A stretch of DNA of 64,000 nt from Solirubrobacter taibaiensis (lineage in GTDB: Bacteria > Actinomycetota > Thermoleophilia > Solirubrobacterales > Solirubrobacteraceae), in the NCBI GenBank assembly GCA_027587225.1, contig JAPDDQ010000023.1:1-64000 (forward strand). The letters are read 5' to 3'. The position numbers and the translations under genes are program-made. Shown here piece after piece: positions 24,918 through 33,346 of the stretch; the first letter of the stretch is position 1; each line of letters starts with the position of its first letter. The notes beneath the pieces are model-generated. The model did not search any database. It saw only the letters and a program-made list of their open reading frames with translations, and had not been told where the DNA came from.

Positions 24918-26065
24918 GCGGGGCCGACGACCTTCGCGAGCCCGGAGATGTCGTCCACGTCCGGGAGCGGTCGCATCCCGGGCATGAACTCACGCGCCGG
25001 TTCGTCACGGTTCACGCGCAACCGGCGGCGCACCAGCTGCAGGTCCAGGCGGCTGCGCAGCCCCTTGCCGAGCGCGAGCCAGTCACGGGCCGGAAGTCCG
25101 CGCAACAGCCCGACCAGCTCGGAGCGCGACATCCAGCCGAGGCGCCAGCGCTGGTACCAGCTGAAGACCTGATGGGCGACGTAGTGATCGCGGCTGATCT
25201 CGACCCCGCGCAGCTCGGCCGGGAAGTCACGCAACAGCGCCTCGAGCGTGATCCACGTCCCGTTGAGCATCTCGTTGCCGGGCAGCCACCCGTCGAACTG
25301 CGTCGTGATCCCGAGGTAGTTCATGCCCGACTCGCGCAGCGCGCCGTCCTGTCCGCCTCCGTGCAGCGTCCGGCCGAACGACTTCGGGGACACCCCGACG
25401 ATCACCAGCCGCTCAGGCGAGTACGCCCAGCGCTCGGCGCGCAGCAGCAGCGCGAGGATCACGTAGAAGTCGGGGAACGGGGGCTTGAACGGACCGCCGG
25501 GCATGCTCTCCGCGGCGGCGCGGGAGATCACGGTCGTCTGCAGGTTCAGGCAGAAGCGGAAGCTGAAGCGGAAGACGTCCAGCGCCAGTTCGCGCCGCGT
25601 CGCCGCCGGGACGAGCCCGCGCGCGGGCAGGATCGGATCGGGCGGGAACAGCGGATCGGCGTAGGCGCTGCCGGTGGCGCCGGGCAACGCGCCCGGAAAG
25701 GCGTAGCCGAACGCCTCGTAGCTGAGCGCGTCCGGGTCTCCGTGCTCGCGGAGCAGGTCCAGGATGCGGCGGATGGCGCCGGGGCGCAGGTAGTCGTCGT
25801 CGCCGAGCAGCAGGAGGTAGTCGCCGGAGGCCGCCTCGTAGGCGACCTGCCAGTTGTCGGTGACGTTCACCGGCGCCTCGAGCCGGGAGAGCTTCAGGCG
25901 CGGGTCGCCGGCGAACTGCGCGAGTACCTCACGCGTGGTCTCGTCGCTCGCGTTGTCGGAGATCACGAGCTCGAAGTCGTCGCCGTCCTGGTCGAGCACG
26001 GAGCGGATGGCGCCGTCGAGCAGGCGTCCGCCGTTGCGGGTGGGGAGCAGGATGGAGAGCTTCAT
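24914..26065 (-). CDS. GT2 family glycosyltransferase
   Basis: A 383-residue GT2. KLSILLPTRNGGRLLDGAI and VISDNASDETTREVL form the N-terminal part, and YLLLLGDDDYLRPGAI (about 90-105) is the metal-binding loop. The C-terminal 180 residues are helical and charged, longer than the minimal GT2 fold. The ATG overlaps the methyltransferase stop. It probably extends the same glycan as its neighbours. Confidence 0.85.
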   Translation of the reverse strand: MKLSILLPTRNGGRLLDGAIRSVLDQDGDDFELVISDNASDETTREVLAQFAGDPRLKLSRLEAPVNVTDNWQVAYEAASGDYLLLLGDDDYLRPGAIRRILDLLREHGDPDALSYEAFGYAFPGALPGATGSAYADPLFPPDPILPARGLVPAATRRELALDVFRFSFRFCLNLQTTVISRAAAESMPGGPFKPPFPDFYVILALLLRAERWAYSPERLVIVGVSPKSFGRTLHGGGQDGALRESGMNYLGITTQFDGWLPGNEMLNGTWITLEALLRDFPAELRGVEISRDHYVAHQVFSWYQRWRLGWMSRSELVGLLRGLPARDWLALGKGLRSRLDLQLVRRRLRVNRDEPAREFMPGMRPLPDVDDISGLAKVVGPA

Positions 26066-26937
26066 GGCTTATTGAAGACGGCGGTGTAGGTGGCGCCGCG
26101 CAGGCCCGTGAGCTCGATCGGGCTCATCGCGAAGAACGCGGCCAGACCGAACGCGTTGGCAGCGGCGATGCGGGTCTTGGAGCCGTCGGGGCGCATCACT
26201 GCGTACTGCCAGCCGAACCGGTTCCAGTTTAGCCCGCCGCGATCGCGCGTCGTGAGCTTCGCGGACTCCAGACCAAGTGATGCCGCGCGCTCGATCAGCG
26301 TCTTCGCGGGGATGAGGAACAGATGGCGCGGCGCATCGATGTGCGCCCATCGCGAGCCGAGCACACGGAGCTGGAACGAGTCAGGATTGGGCATCGCAAT
26401 CACCAACGTGCCGCCGGACTCGAGGTTGCGCGCGGCGGCTTGCAGGCATGCCCACGGGTCCGGAAGGTGCTCCATGACGTGCCAGAGGGTGATCGCACGG
26501 CTCGGCGGCAACGCGTCGAGCGCGGTGTGCGGGACGTCGCTGCGGACGACGTCGACACCGGCGACGGTGCGGACATGCTCCGCCGCACGCTCGTCCATCT
26601 CCACGGCGGTCACGTCATAGCCGGCACGCCGCGCGGCGTAGGAGAACCCGCCCACACCCGGGCCGATCTCGACCAGTCGGCCGCGCGGCTCACCGCCGAC
26701 GAGAGCGAGCTTGTGCCGCTCGGCGGCGCGCAGGTGCTCGAGCTGCTCGGCGGACGGCAGCACGTAGTACTCGCTCGGGTAGTACCGGCCGAGATCGTCC
26801 GGGACGTTGTCGAGGAACAGCGTTGCGCAGACCGTGCAGCGGCCGTAGCGGAAGACGACGTCGCTGAGACCGCGGTTGCGGTCGCGGGTCGCGAAGTGCG
26901 GGGCGGCGATGCCGCCGCACAGTGGGCAGGGTCTCAT
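26062..26937 (-). CDS. SAM-dependent methyltransferase with N-terminal zinc-binding cysteines
   Basis: A 291-residue methyltransferase. CPLCGG (about 3-8) and CTVCATLFLD (about 34-43) form a rubredoxin-like zinc site. RLVEIGPGVGGFSYAARRAGYDV is motif I, and ITLWHVMEHLPDPWACL with GGTLVIAMPNPDSFQL completes the SAM domain. The open frame extends far upstream, but ATG 26937 overlaps the flippase stop (ATGA) and begins at the zinc motif. The substrate is unknown; the context suggests O-methylation of the glycan. Confidence 0.85.
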   Translation of the reverse strand: MRPCPLCGGIAAPHFATRDRNRGLSDVVFRYGRCTVCATLFLDNVPDDLGRYYPSEYYVLPSAEQLEHLRAAERHKLALVGGEPRGRLVEIGPGVGGFSYAARRAGYDVTAVEMDERAAEHVRTVAGVDVVRSDVPHTALDALPPSRAITLWHVMEHLPDPWACLQAAARNLESGGTLVIAMPNPDSFQLRVLGSRWAHIDAPRHLFLIPAKTLIERAASLGLESAKLTTRDRGGLNWNRFGWQYAVMRPDGSKTRIAAANAFGLAAFFAMSPIELTGLRGATYTAVFNKP

Positions 26938-28430
26938 CGTTGTCTCCGGGTCCGGGAACGCACGGCGATCATCAACTCGGGCGGGAACTGGCGCAGTGCG
27001 AGGAGCATCAAGAGGTAGATCAAGGTGGCGGCCGTCGCGGCGAGCAGGGGATGCGCCACCGCGAGCACGAGGATGCCCGCCCCGGCCGCCGGGGCGGCGG
27101 CGATCGCGATCGCGCCGAAGCCCTTCAGCGAGAAGGGGACGCCGCGGCGCGCGAACCAGAGCAGCGCCGCCGCCAACCCGAGCTCGGCGATCACCGTGGC
27201 CACCGCGGCGCCCTGCGCGCCGTACTCGGGCGCAAGCACCAGCGTGAGCACGACGCCGAGCGTGAGCGGAGCCAGGTTGCCGAGCAGGATCGCCCGGTGC
27301 CGGCGCAGCGCCAGCAGGATGTACCCGCACGGGACGGCGACGAAGGTGCACGCCAGCGCGGCCGCCTGGATCTGCAACGTCCCCACCGACGGCTCGGAGT
27401 CGTCGCCGGCGAGCACCTGGATCACGAACGGCGCCGTGAGCGCGATGACCAGCGCGACCCACACGCCGCTCATCAGCATCATGTCGAGGGTGCGCTGGGA
27501 GCTGTAGCGCAGGCGCGCCGGGTCGTCGCGGGCCGCGCGCGAGAGGATCGGGAAGGCCGCGCCGGCGAGCAGCGTGGGTACGCCGACGAGCACCTCGATG
27601 ACGCGATAGGACACCGCGAAGTAGCCGGTCTCCTGGTCGCTGGAGACGAGCGACATCAGGATGATCGTGATCCGGAAGTAGATCGCGCTGATGGCGATCG
27701 CCGCGGCGTACGGCAACGTCGCGCGGGCGAGCTCCCACCAGCGCCCGAGATCCAGCGACGGGCGCAGTGGGATCAGCCGGCGGACGAGCACGAGGACGAT
27801 GGCCAGCGAGACGACGCCCGCCGGGATCTGCAAGGCCAGGAACGGGACCAGCCCGGCGCCCGCGAGCGCCAGCACCACGATCAGCGCGGCCATGATCGCC
27901 GCACGGGCGACCTCGGCGACGGTCACCCAGCCGAGCCGGAGCTCAGCGGCCAGCGGGATGGAAACCAGGCTGAACAGCACGAGCGTCAGGAGTCCGCCGC
28001 CGGCGACGACGGTGCCCACGACGATCTCGGAGTCGTAGCCCGCGATGAGCGTGAACGCCACGGCCCCTGCGACACCCAGCACGGTCAGCAGCACGCGCAG
28101 GCCCAGCAGCTGGCGCATCAAGTCGCGGCGCGCGCGCTCGCCGAGCACGCTGTACTCGCGGAGACCGATCGCGCTCAGGCCACCCTCGGTGACACCCTGG
28201 ACGAGCGCCATCAGCGACAGCACGAGCGTGTAACGGCCGAAGTCGACCACGCCGAGATGGCGCACCAGCAGCGGCGTCGCCGCGAGCCCGAGGATGAGGG
28301 CAACGCCGTAGCCGACGAGCCGGACCGCGCCGCCACGGATGGCGGCACCGCCTGCCTCCGGGGTGTCGAGCAGGTCGGGCGGGTGGGGCGAGTCGGGCGG
28401 TTCGGGCGCGTTCGCGGTGGCCACGCTCAT
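26934..28430 (-). CDS. Wzx-like polysaccharide flippase (MATE/MVF superfamily)
   Basis: A 498-residue polytopic protein with about 13 hydrophobic segments. It opens with GGAAIRGGAVRLVGYGVALILGL and LLVRHLGVVDFGRYTLVLSL, the characteristic beginning of PST/Wzx-type flippases. It would move lipid-linked oligosaccharide across the membrane. A proline-rich cytoplasmic N-terminus (1-28) precedes the first helix. The start overlaps the reductase stop (ATGA). A flippase and an ABC exporter in one window suggest two separate glycans or export steps. Confidence 0.87.
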   Translation of the reverse strand: MSVATANAPEPPDSPHPPDLLDTPEAGGAAIRGGAVRLVGYGVALILGLAATPLLVRHLGVVDFGRYTLVLSLMALVQGVTEGGLSAIGLREYSVLGERARRDLMRQLLGLRVLLTVLGVAGAVAFTLIAGYDSEIVVGTVVAGGGLLTLVLFSLVSIPLAAELRLGWVTVAEVARAAIMAALIVVLALAGAGLVPFLALQIPAGVVSLAIVLVLVRRLIPLRPSLDLGRWWELARATLPYAAAIAISAIYFRITIILMSLVSSDQETGYFAVSYRVIEVLVGVPTLLAGAAFPILSRAARDDPARLRYSSQRTLDMMLMSGVWVALVIALTAPFVIQVLAGDDSEPSVGTLQIQAAALACTFVAVPCGYILLALRRHRAILLGNLAPLTLGVVLTLVLAPEYGAQGAAVATVIAELGLAAALLWFARRGVPFSLKGFGAIAIAAAPAAGAGILVLAVAHPLLAATAATLIYLLMLLALRQFPPELMIAVRSRTRRQR

Positions 28431-29329
28431 CCCCGCGCGCGCCACCAGGCGATTGCGTCCTCCAGGCCCGTGGTCAGGTCGAAGCGCGGGGTGAAGCCGA
28501 CTTCGTCGCGAAGTCTGCGCACCTCGGCGAGCAGCACCGGCGGCTCGCCTGCCGGCGTCTCCCGGGCGCCGAAGTCCACCGCGCCAGGCCCCTCGATGCG
28601 TCCCTGGATCTGCCCGATCAGCTCGCGCAGGCTGATCGGCTCGCCACTCGCGACATTGACCGGACCGAGTACGTCCTCGCGTGCCACGAGCGCGGCGAAG
28701 GCTGCCGCGACGTCGGCGACGTGCATGAAGTCGCGGACCTGGCGGCCGTGCGTGACCGCGACGCGCTCGCCGGCCAGCAGACCGCGGACGACCGCCGGGA
28801 CGAGCCGGTTGGCGTGCTCGTGCGGGCCGTAGAGGAAGAACACGCGCCCCCAGGCCGTCGACGGGCCGTGGGCGGCGCCGTAGGCGCAGAGGAGCGTGCC
28901 GACCGCCTGCTTGGCCGCGCCGTACAGCGTGGTGGGGGCCAGCGGGGTCACGTCTTCGCCGCAGACGGAGTGCGACCAGTCGTACTCCGCGCAGGTTCCG
29001 GCGCCCACGGCACGCTGCCCGCCGGCTTCGGTGAAGGCGCGGTAGAGCGCGAAGCTCGCCTGGGCCCAGGCGAGGTTCTCCGGCGTCGTCCAATAGCGAC
29101 CGGGCTCCGCGTTCCAGGCCATGTGCAGCAGATGCGTCGGTTGCACCTTCGCGATCAGGCGCTCCGGCGTGCCCGCGTCCAGCAGGTCGGCAGCGTGCCA
29201 GACGACGTCGCCGGCCTCGGCCGGCGGCGTGCGGGCGGTCGCGTGTACGTCGAAGCCGAGCGCGCGCAGGGGGGCGAGCGTCTGCCGGCCGATGAAGCCG
29301 GTAGCCCCGGTGACGAGGACGCGGGTCAC
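28427..29329 (-). CDS. NAD(P)-dependent nucleotide-sugar reductase/epimerase (extended SDR)
   Basis: A 300-residue extended SDR beginning TRVLVTGATGFIGRQTL. The catalytic YXXXK is in TTLYGAAKQAVG (about 139), and GRVFFLYGPHEHANRLVPAV and GRQVRDFMHVADVAAAF are family blocks. The GTG start overlaps the stop of the RmlC-like gene. Being paired with a 3,5-epimerase, it is the likely 4-ketoreductase of a 6-deoxyhexose pathway, perhaps acting on the C-methylated CDP-sugar from the facing operon. That pairing is inference. Confidence 0.82.
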   Translation of the reverse strand: MTRVLVTGATGFIGRQTLAPLRALGFDVHATARTPPAEAGDVVWHAADLLDAGTPERLIAKVQPTHLLHMAWNAEPGRYWTTPENLAWAQASFALYRAFTEAGGQRAVGAGTCAEYDWSHSVCGEDVTPLAPTTLYGAAKQAVGTLLCAYGAAHGPSTAWGRVFFLYGPHEHANRLVPAVVRGLLAGERVAVTHGRQVRDFMHVADVAAAFAALVAREDVLGPVNVASGEPISLRELIGQIQGRIEGPGAVDFGARETPAGEPPVLLAEVRRLRDEVGFTPRFDLTTGLEDAIAWWRARG

Positions 29330-29856
29330 GGCTGGAAGTCGGGGTAGGTCCGGTCGCGGTCGGACATGACCTGTGGCGACCCGGGCCAGTCGATGCCGAA
29401 CGCGGGATCGTCCCAGCGCACGCCACGCGCGGCGTCGGGGACGTACGGGGTGCTGATCAGGTAGAGCACCTCGGCCGCATCGGTCAGGGTGAGAAAGCCG
29501 TGCGCCATGCCCTTGGGGATGTACAGGGCCGTACGCGAGTCCTCGTCGAGGTCGATGCCGAACGACTGCTTGAGCGTCGGGGAGTCCGGGCGCAGGTCGA
29601 CGATCACGTCGTGGATCGCTCCGCGCACGCAGCGGACGAGCTTCTCCTCACCGTGCGGATCGGCTTGATAGTGCATGCCGCGCAACGTGCCGGCGCGCTC
29701 GTTGTAGGACACGCTGACCTGGTCGATCGTGACGGCGAGGCCATGCGCCGCGAAGGTCTCCCGATCGAACGTGCGAGCGAACAGTCCGCGTGCGTCCTGG
29801 GCCGGCTCGACGTCCACGACGAAGGCGCCGGAGAGTGGCGTTTCGCGCACGATCAC
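29326..29856 (-). CDS. dTDP-4-dehydrorhamnose 3,5-epimerase family (RmlC-like cupin)
   Basis: A 176-residue cupin. QDARGLFARTFDRETF, VSVSYNERAGTLRGMHYQ (substrate histidine), EEKLVRCVRGAIHDVIVDLR, IPKGMAHGFLTL and STPYVPDAARGVRWDDPAF are the classic RmlC blocks in order. RmlC relatives also act on CDP- and GDP-ketosugars. No rmlA, rmlB or rmlD lies nearby while rfbF and rfbG do, so a CDP substrate is plausible. The start is GTG 29856, 8 nt after TAGCCT. It is the first gene of the six-gene operon. Confidence 0.88.
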   Translation of the reverse strand: MIVRETPLSGAFVVDVEPAQDARGLFARTFDRETFAAHGLAVTIDQVSVSYNERAGTLRGMHYQADPHGEEKLVRCVRGAIHDVIVDLRPDSPTLKQSFGIDLDEDSRTALYIPKGMAHGFLTLTDAAEVLYLISTPYVPDAARGVRWDDPAFGIDWPGSPQVMSDRDRTYPDFQP

Positions 29857-29864
29857 GGCGCTGC

Positions 29865-29870
29865 AGGCTA
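29865..29870 (-). promoter_or_regulatory. candidate -10 (TAGCCT) for the six-gene operon
   Basis: TAGCCT on the minus strand ends 8 nt before GTG 29856. There is no Shine-Dalgarno, so translation is probably leaderless. Confidence 0.5.
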
Positions 29871-29893
29871 GCGGGCGCGTCTGGGGCCTTCGC

Positions 29894-29899
29894 TACGAT
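29894..29899 (+). promoter_or_regulatory. candidate -10 (TACGAT) for GT2-DUF2142 pair
   Basis: TACGAT lies 54 nt before ATG 29954 in the 97-nt divergent gap. No -35 and no obvious Shine-Dalgarno are visible, so this assignment is weak. Confidence 0.25.
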
Positions 29900-29953
29900 G
29901 GCGACCCGCACGGAGCAACTTCTTACCGCTCCGCCCGTTGGTCCTAGTTGTAT

Positions 29954-31156
29954 ATGAGCACCGTCCAAGACAAGCGCGCCGCTGATTCCGGCCTGTACGA
30001 GGACGAGGGAACTCTCCTCGTCTCCGTCGTCATCCCCTGCCTCAACGAGGCGGAGAACATCGAGGCCTGCGTCGCCCAGGCGCTGGCCGCGCTTGAGGCG
30101 AACGGCATCCCGGGCGAGGTCCTCGTCGCCGACAACGCGTCCGAGGACGGCAGCCCCGAGCTCGCCGCAGCCGCCGGCGCGCGCGTGATCTCCGAGCCCC
30201 GGCGCGGCTACGGCAGCGCGTACCTGGCCGGTTTCGACGCGGCGCGCGGGCGCTACATCGTCATGGGCGACGCCGACCTGACGTACGACTTCAACGAGAT
30301 CCCGAACTTCGTCGAGCACCTCGAAGCCGGCGCGGATCTCGTGATGGGTGACCGCATGGACCGGATCCAGCCGGGCGCGATGCCCTGGCTGCATCGCTAC
30401 GTCGGCAACCCGATCCTCAGCGGCACGCTCAACTTCTTCTTCCGCACCGGCGTGCGCGACGCGCACTGCGGCATGCGCGCCGTGCGCCGCTCCGTGCTGC
30501 CCCAGCTGGACCTGCACGCGACGGGCATGGAGTTCGCTTCCGAGATGGTCGTGCGAGCGGCCAAGGAGAAGCTGGATATCCGCCAGTTCCCGATCGACTA
30601 CCACCCCCGCGGGGGCGAGTCGAAGCTGTCGACGTGGAGCGACGGCTGGCGCCATCTGCGCTTCCTGCTCGTCCACAGTCCCACGCATCTGTTCATCATC
30701 CCGGCCGCGATCATGCTGGCCCTCGGGACGCTGATCATGCTCACGGTGATGGCGAACCTCGAGATCTTCGGTCGTCAGTGGGACGTGCACACGATGATCG
30801 CCGGGTCGCTGCTCGCGATCGTCGGCAGCCAGACCATCGGTCTCGGTCTCTGTGCGCACGCGTACGGCACGTACTACCTCGGCGCCAAGGACGCGTGGTT
30901 CGACCGCATGCGCAAGCGCTTCCGGCTCGAGCACGGGCTCATGCTCGGCGGTGTCGTGACGGTCCTTGGCCTCGCCGTCGCCGCGTGGGTCCTGATCAAG
31001 TGGATCGATCGCGGTCTCGGTGCCCTGAGCGAGGTCGGCCCGGCAGTACTCGGAGCCACGCTGATCGTGGTCGGGATCCAGATCTTCTTCTCGTCGTTCC
31101 TGCTGTCGATCATCGGTCTCCGCCGCTCCGTTCGCCTGGCGCGGCAGCCGTCCTGA
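29954..31156 (+). CDS. polyprenyl-phosphate glycosyltransferase (GT2, DPM1/GtrB-like) with four C-terminal TM helices
   Basis: A 400-residue protein. The cytoplasmic GT2 domain has VSVVIPCLNEAENIEACV, VLVADNASEDGSPELA and VMGDADLTYDF (DXD), plus GTGVRDAHCGMRAVRR. It is followed by four hydrophobic helices (about 240-395). Relatives load a sugar onto undecaprenyl phosphate for use outside the cell. TTG 29948 is an alternative start. It is closely similar in architecture to the gene at 58175. The product would feed the following DUF2142 protein, 5 nt downstream. Confidence 0.87.
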   Translation: MSTVQDKRAADSGLYEDEGTLLVSVVIPCLNEAENIEACVAQALAALEANGIPGEVLVADNASEDGSPELAAAAGARVISEPRRGYGSAYLAGFDAARGRYIVMGDADLTYDFNEIPNFVEHLEAGADLVMGDRMDRIQPGAMPWLHRYVGNPILSGTLNFFFRTGVRDAHCGMRAVRRSVLPQLDLHATGMEFASEMVVRAAKEKLDIRQFPIDYHPRGGESKLSTWSDGWRHLRFLLVHSPTHLFIIPAAIMLALGTLIMLTVMANLEIFGRQWDVHTMIAGSLLAIVGSQTIGLGLCAHAYGTYYLGAKDAWFDRMRKRFRLEHGLMLGGVVTVLGLAVAAWVLIKWIDRGLGALSEVGPAVLGATLIVVGIQIFFSSFLLSIIGLRRSVRLARQPS

Positions 31157-31161
31157 CGCGC

Positions 31162-33345
31162 GTGGCGCGAGTCGCCCCGACTCGCCGCCGCTCGCTTCCG
31201 GACTGGGCGGGCGACGCGAGAGTCTGGGCGGTGGCCGGCGCGGCCGGTGCGCTCGTCCTGGTGGCGTTGCTCGCGTACCTGCTCGTCCCGCGCGACTTCT
31301 ACACCGGCACCAACAGCGTCACCACGCGCAGCATCGTGGTCGAGTTGGCCGGCGGCCAAGAGGTGTGTGTCCGCGGGCTCACGATTCCCGCCGGAACCGG
31401 GCAGGTTCGCCTCAGCGCCGGAGCGAGCCATGACCCGGCGCGCAGCGTCGCCGTCGTGGTCTTCGGCGGCGGCCAGACCCTCCGGGGCACCTTCCCCGGT
31501 TCGCAGTTGCAGGGTGCCGGCAGCGTCAATGGGTTCATGGACGTGCCGATCCCGACCGTGGCGAGCGACATCGATGACGCGCAGGTGTGTGTCATGCCGC
31601 GCGGTGGGACGACCTGGCTCGGCGGCATGGTCGGGCTGCAAGGCAACTCGGTCCAGCCGACGCTCAACGGTCAGGCGTTCGCGAGCCGCGTCGGCGTCTG
31701 GTTCATGCCGCCGGCGGGCGAGCAGCGGAGTCTGCTGTCCCAGACGCCCGCGATCATGGAGCGACTCGCGCTGTTCCGTCCCGGGATCGTCGGCCCGTGG
31801 ACCTACTGGCTGCTGTTCTTCGTCGGGCTGCCGGCGCTGGTGCTCGGTTCGATCACGCTGCTGGCACGCGCCGCGGCCGGTCTTCCCGCGCGGCTCCCGC
31901 GGGCCCTCGCCATCTGGCTCATCGGCTTCGCGTGTGCCGGCTCGTTCGCGTTGATCACGCCGCTCTTCCAAACTCCTGACGAAGGCGAGCACTTCGCGGC
32001 GGTGCAGTACATCGCGGAGACCGGCAACGCGAACGATCGCTCGCCTGTGCCCAACCGCTTGCCGTATTCGAACGCGGAAGCGTTCGCCCTGGAGGCGGTC
32101 AACGTCTTCTCGCTCGCCGAGAGCCCGCACGGACGGCCCCCGTGGCGCGAGGCCGATGAACGTGCCTGGACGGAGCGGGTGGCGAAGGAGGATCCCAGCC
32201 GCAGCAACGGCGGCGGCTTCGCTATCGCTACCTCCGCGCACTCGCCGCTCTACTACACCCTGCTCGCCCCCGCCTATCTCGCGGTCCGTGACAGCTCGGT
32301 GGCGAGCCAGCTCACCGCGATGCGACTGATGTCCTCCGTAATGGCGGCGCTGGTGGCGATGTTCGCGTTCCTGATCATGCGTGAGTTGCTGCCGCGGCAA
32401 CCATGGGCCGCGGTGGCGGCCGGGCTGATCGTCGCGTTCCAGCCGATGTTCGGCTTCATGGGCGGGGCGATCAACAACGACATGGGCATCAACGCCGCGG
32501 CGGCCGCGGTCGCCTACCTGATCATCCGTGGGCTCCGGCGCGGGCTCACCTGGCGCGTCGGACTCGCGCTCGGAGCGACCCTCGCGATCGCTCCCCTCCT
32601 GAAGGGCACGGGCTATTTCCTGTTCCCGGTGGCGGCCTTGGGGGTCCTCGGAATGCTCGTACGCGGCCGCGACCGCCGCACCGTCGTCGCCGTCGGCACC
32701 CTGGTCGTCTCCGCCATCGCCGTCACGGCGCTGTGGGGTGTCATCGCCCCCGTGTTCGGCCGCACGATCGTCACCGCTCCGGGCGGCAACAACGTCACCT
32801 CGGGCGTGCTCGCTGTGAGTGACCCGGTCGCCTACCTGTCCTACGTCTGGCAGCTCTTCTTCCCGCCGATCCCTGGGACCGGGATGCAGAACATCTACGC
32901 GCAGCGCGTACCGGCGTTCACGATCTACATCCTGCGCGGTTGGGGGGCGTTCGGCTGGTACGCGATCCTGATGCCCGCCTGGGTGCTCATCAGCATCGGT
33001 GTCATCGTGGCGGGTTTCGCCGTCCTCGGTGGGATCGCGCTCTGGCGACTCCGCGATCAGCTGCGCCCGCTGCGCTGGGAGGTGCTTGTCCTGCTGGCGA
33101 TCCCGGTGTGCGTGTTCCTGGGCGTTGAAGCGGTGTATGCCAGCGAAGGGCCGCGGCCGGGCGCCGTGCCCGAGCAAGGTCGGTACATCTTCCCGGCGAT
33201 CACGGCGCTGGCGTCGCTTGCGGTCGGCGCGTGCTTCGCCTTCGGTCGCCGTCTGGCACTCCCGCTGGCGACGCTGACGGTGATCGGCGTGATCGGCCTG
33301 AGCCTGTACGGCCGGCTGCTCGAGGTCGCCGGCTTCTACACCTGA
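31162..33345 (+). CDS. DUF2142 family polytopic membrane protein (GT-C-like)
   Basis: A 727-residue membrane protein. After a first helix (about 14-38) comes a beta-rich external domain (about 40-205). About eleven more helices follow. LFQTPDEGEHFAAVQY at the start of a loop near residue 275 is the DUF2142 acidic motif, comparable to the catalytic loop of GT-C enzymes that use polyprenyl-phosphate sugars. The frame is open far upstream; GTG 31162 lies 5 nt after the GT2 stop. The adjacent GT2 would make its donor. The stop faces the GT2-GT4 fusion gene with 1 base between them. Confidence 0.82.
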   Translation: MARVAPTRRRSLPDWAGDARVWAVAGAAGALVLVALLAYLLVPRDFYTGTNSVTTRSIVVELAGGQEVCVRGLTIPAGTGQVRLSAGASHDPARSVAVVVFGGGQTLRGTFPGSQLQGAGSVNGFMDVPIPTVASDIDDAQVCVMPRGGTTWLGGMVGLQGNSVQPTLNGQAFASRVGVWFMPPAGEQRSLLSQTPAIMERLALFRPGIVGPWTYWLLFFVGLPALVLGSITLLARAAAGLPARLPRALAIWLIGFACAGSFALITPLFQTPDEGEHFAAVQYIAETGNANDRSPVPNRLPYSNAEAFALEAVNVFSLAESPHGRPPWREADERAWTERVAKEDPSRSNGGGFAIATSAHSPLYYTLLAPAYLAVRDSSVASQLTAMRLMSSVMAALVAMFAFLIMRELLPRQPWAAVAAGLIVAFQPMFGFMGGAINNDMGINAAAAAVAYLIIRGLRRGLTWRVGLALGATLAIAPLLKGTGYFLFPVAALGVLGMLVRGRDRRTVVAVGTLVVSAIAVTALWGVIAPVFGRTIVTAPGGNNVTSGVLAVSDPVAYLSYVWQLFFPPIPGTGMQNIYAQRVPAFTIYILRGWGAFGWYAILMPAWVLISIGVIVAGFAVLGGIALWRLRDQLRPLRWEVLVLLAIPVCVFLGVEAVYASEGPRPGAVPEQGRYIFPAITALASLAVGACFAFGRRLALPLATLTVIGVIGLSLYGRLLEVAGFYT

Positions 33346-33346
33346 G

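Noticed and set aside
29326..29856. Calling the cupin gene rmlC of a standard dTDP-rhamnose pathway
   Set aside because: No rmlA, rmlB or rmlD lies in the window and a CDP-sugar route is present, so only the family name is safe.
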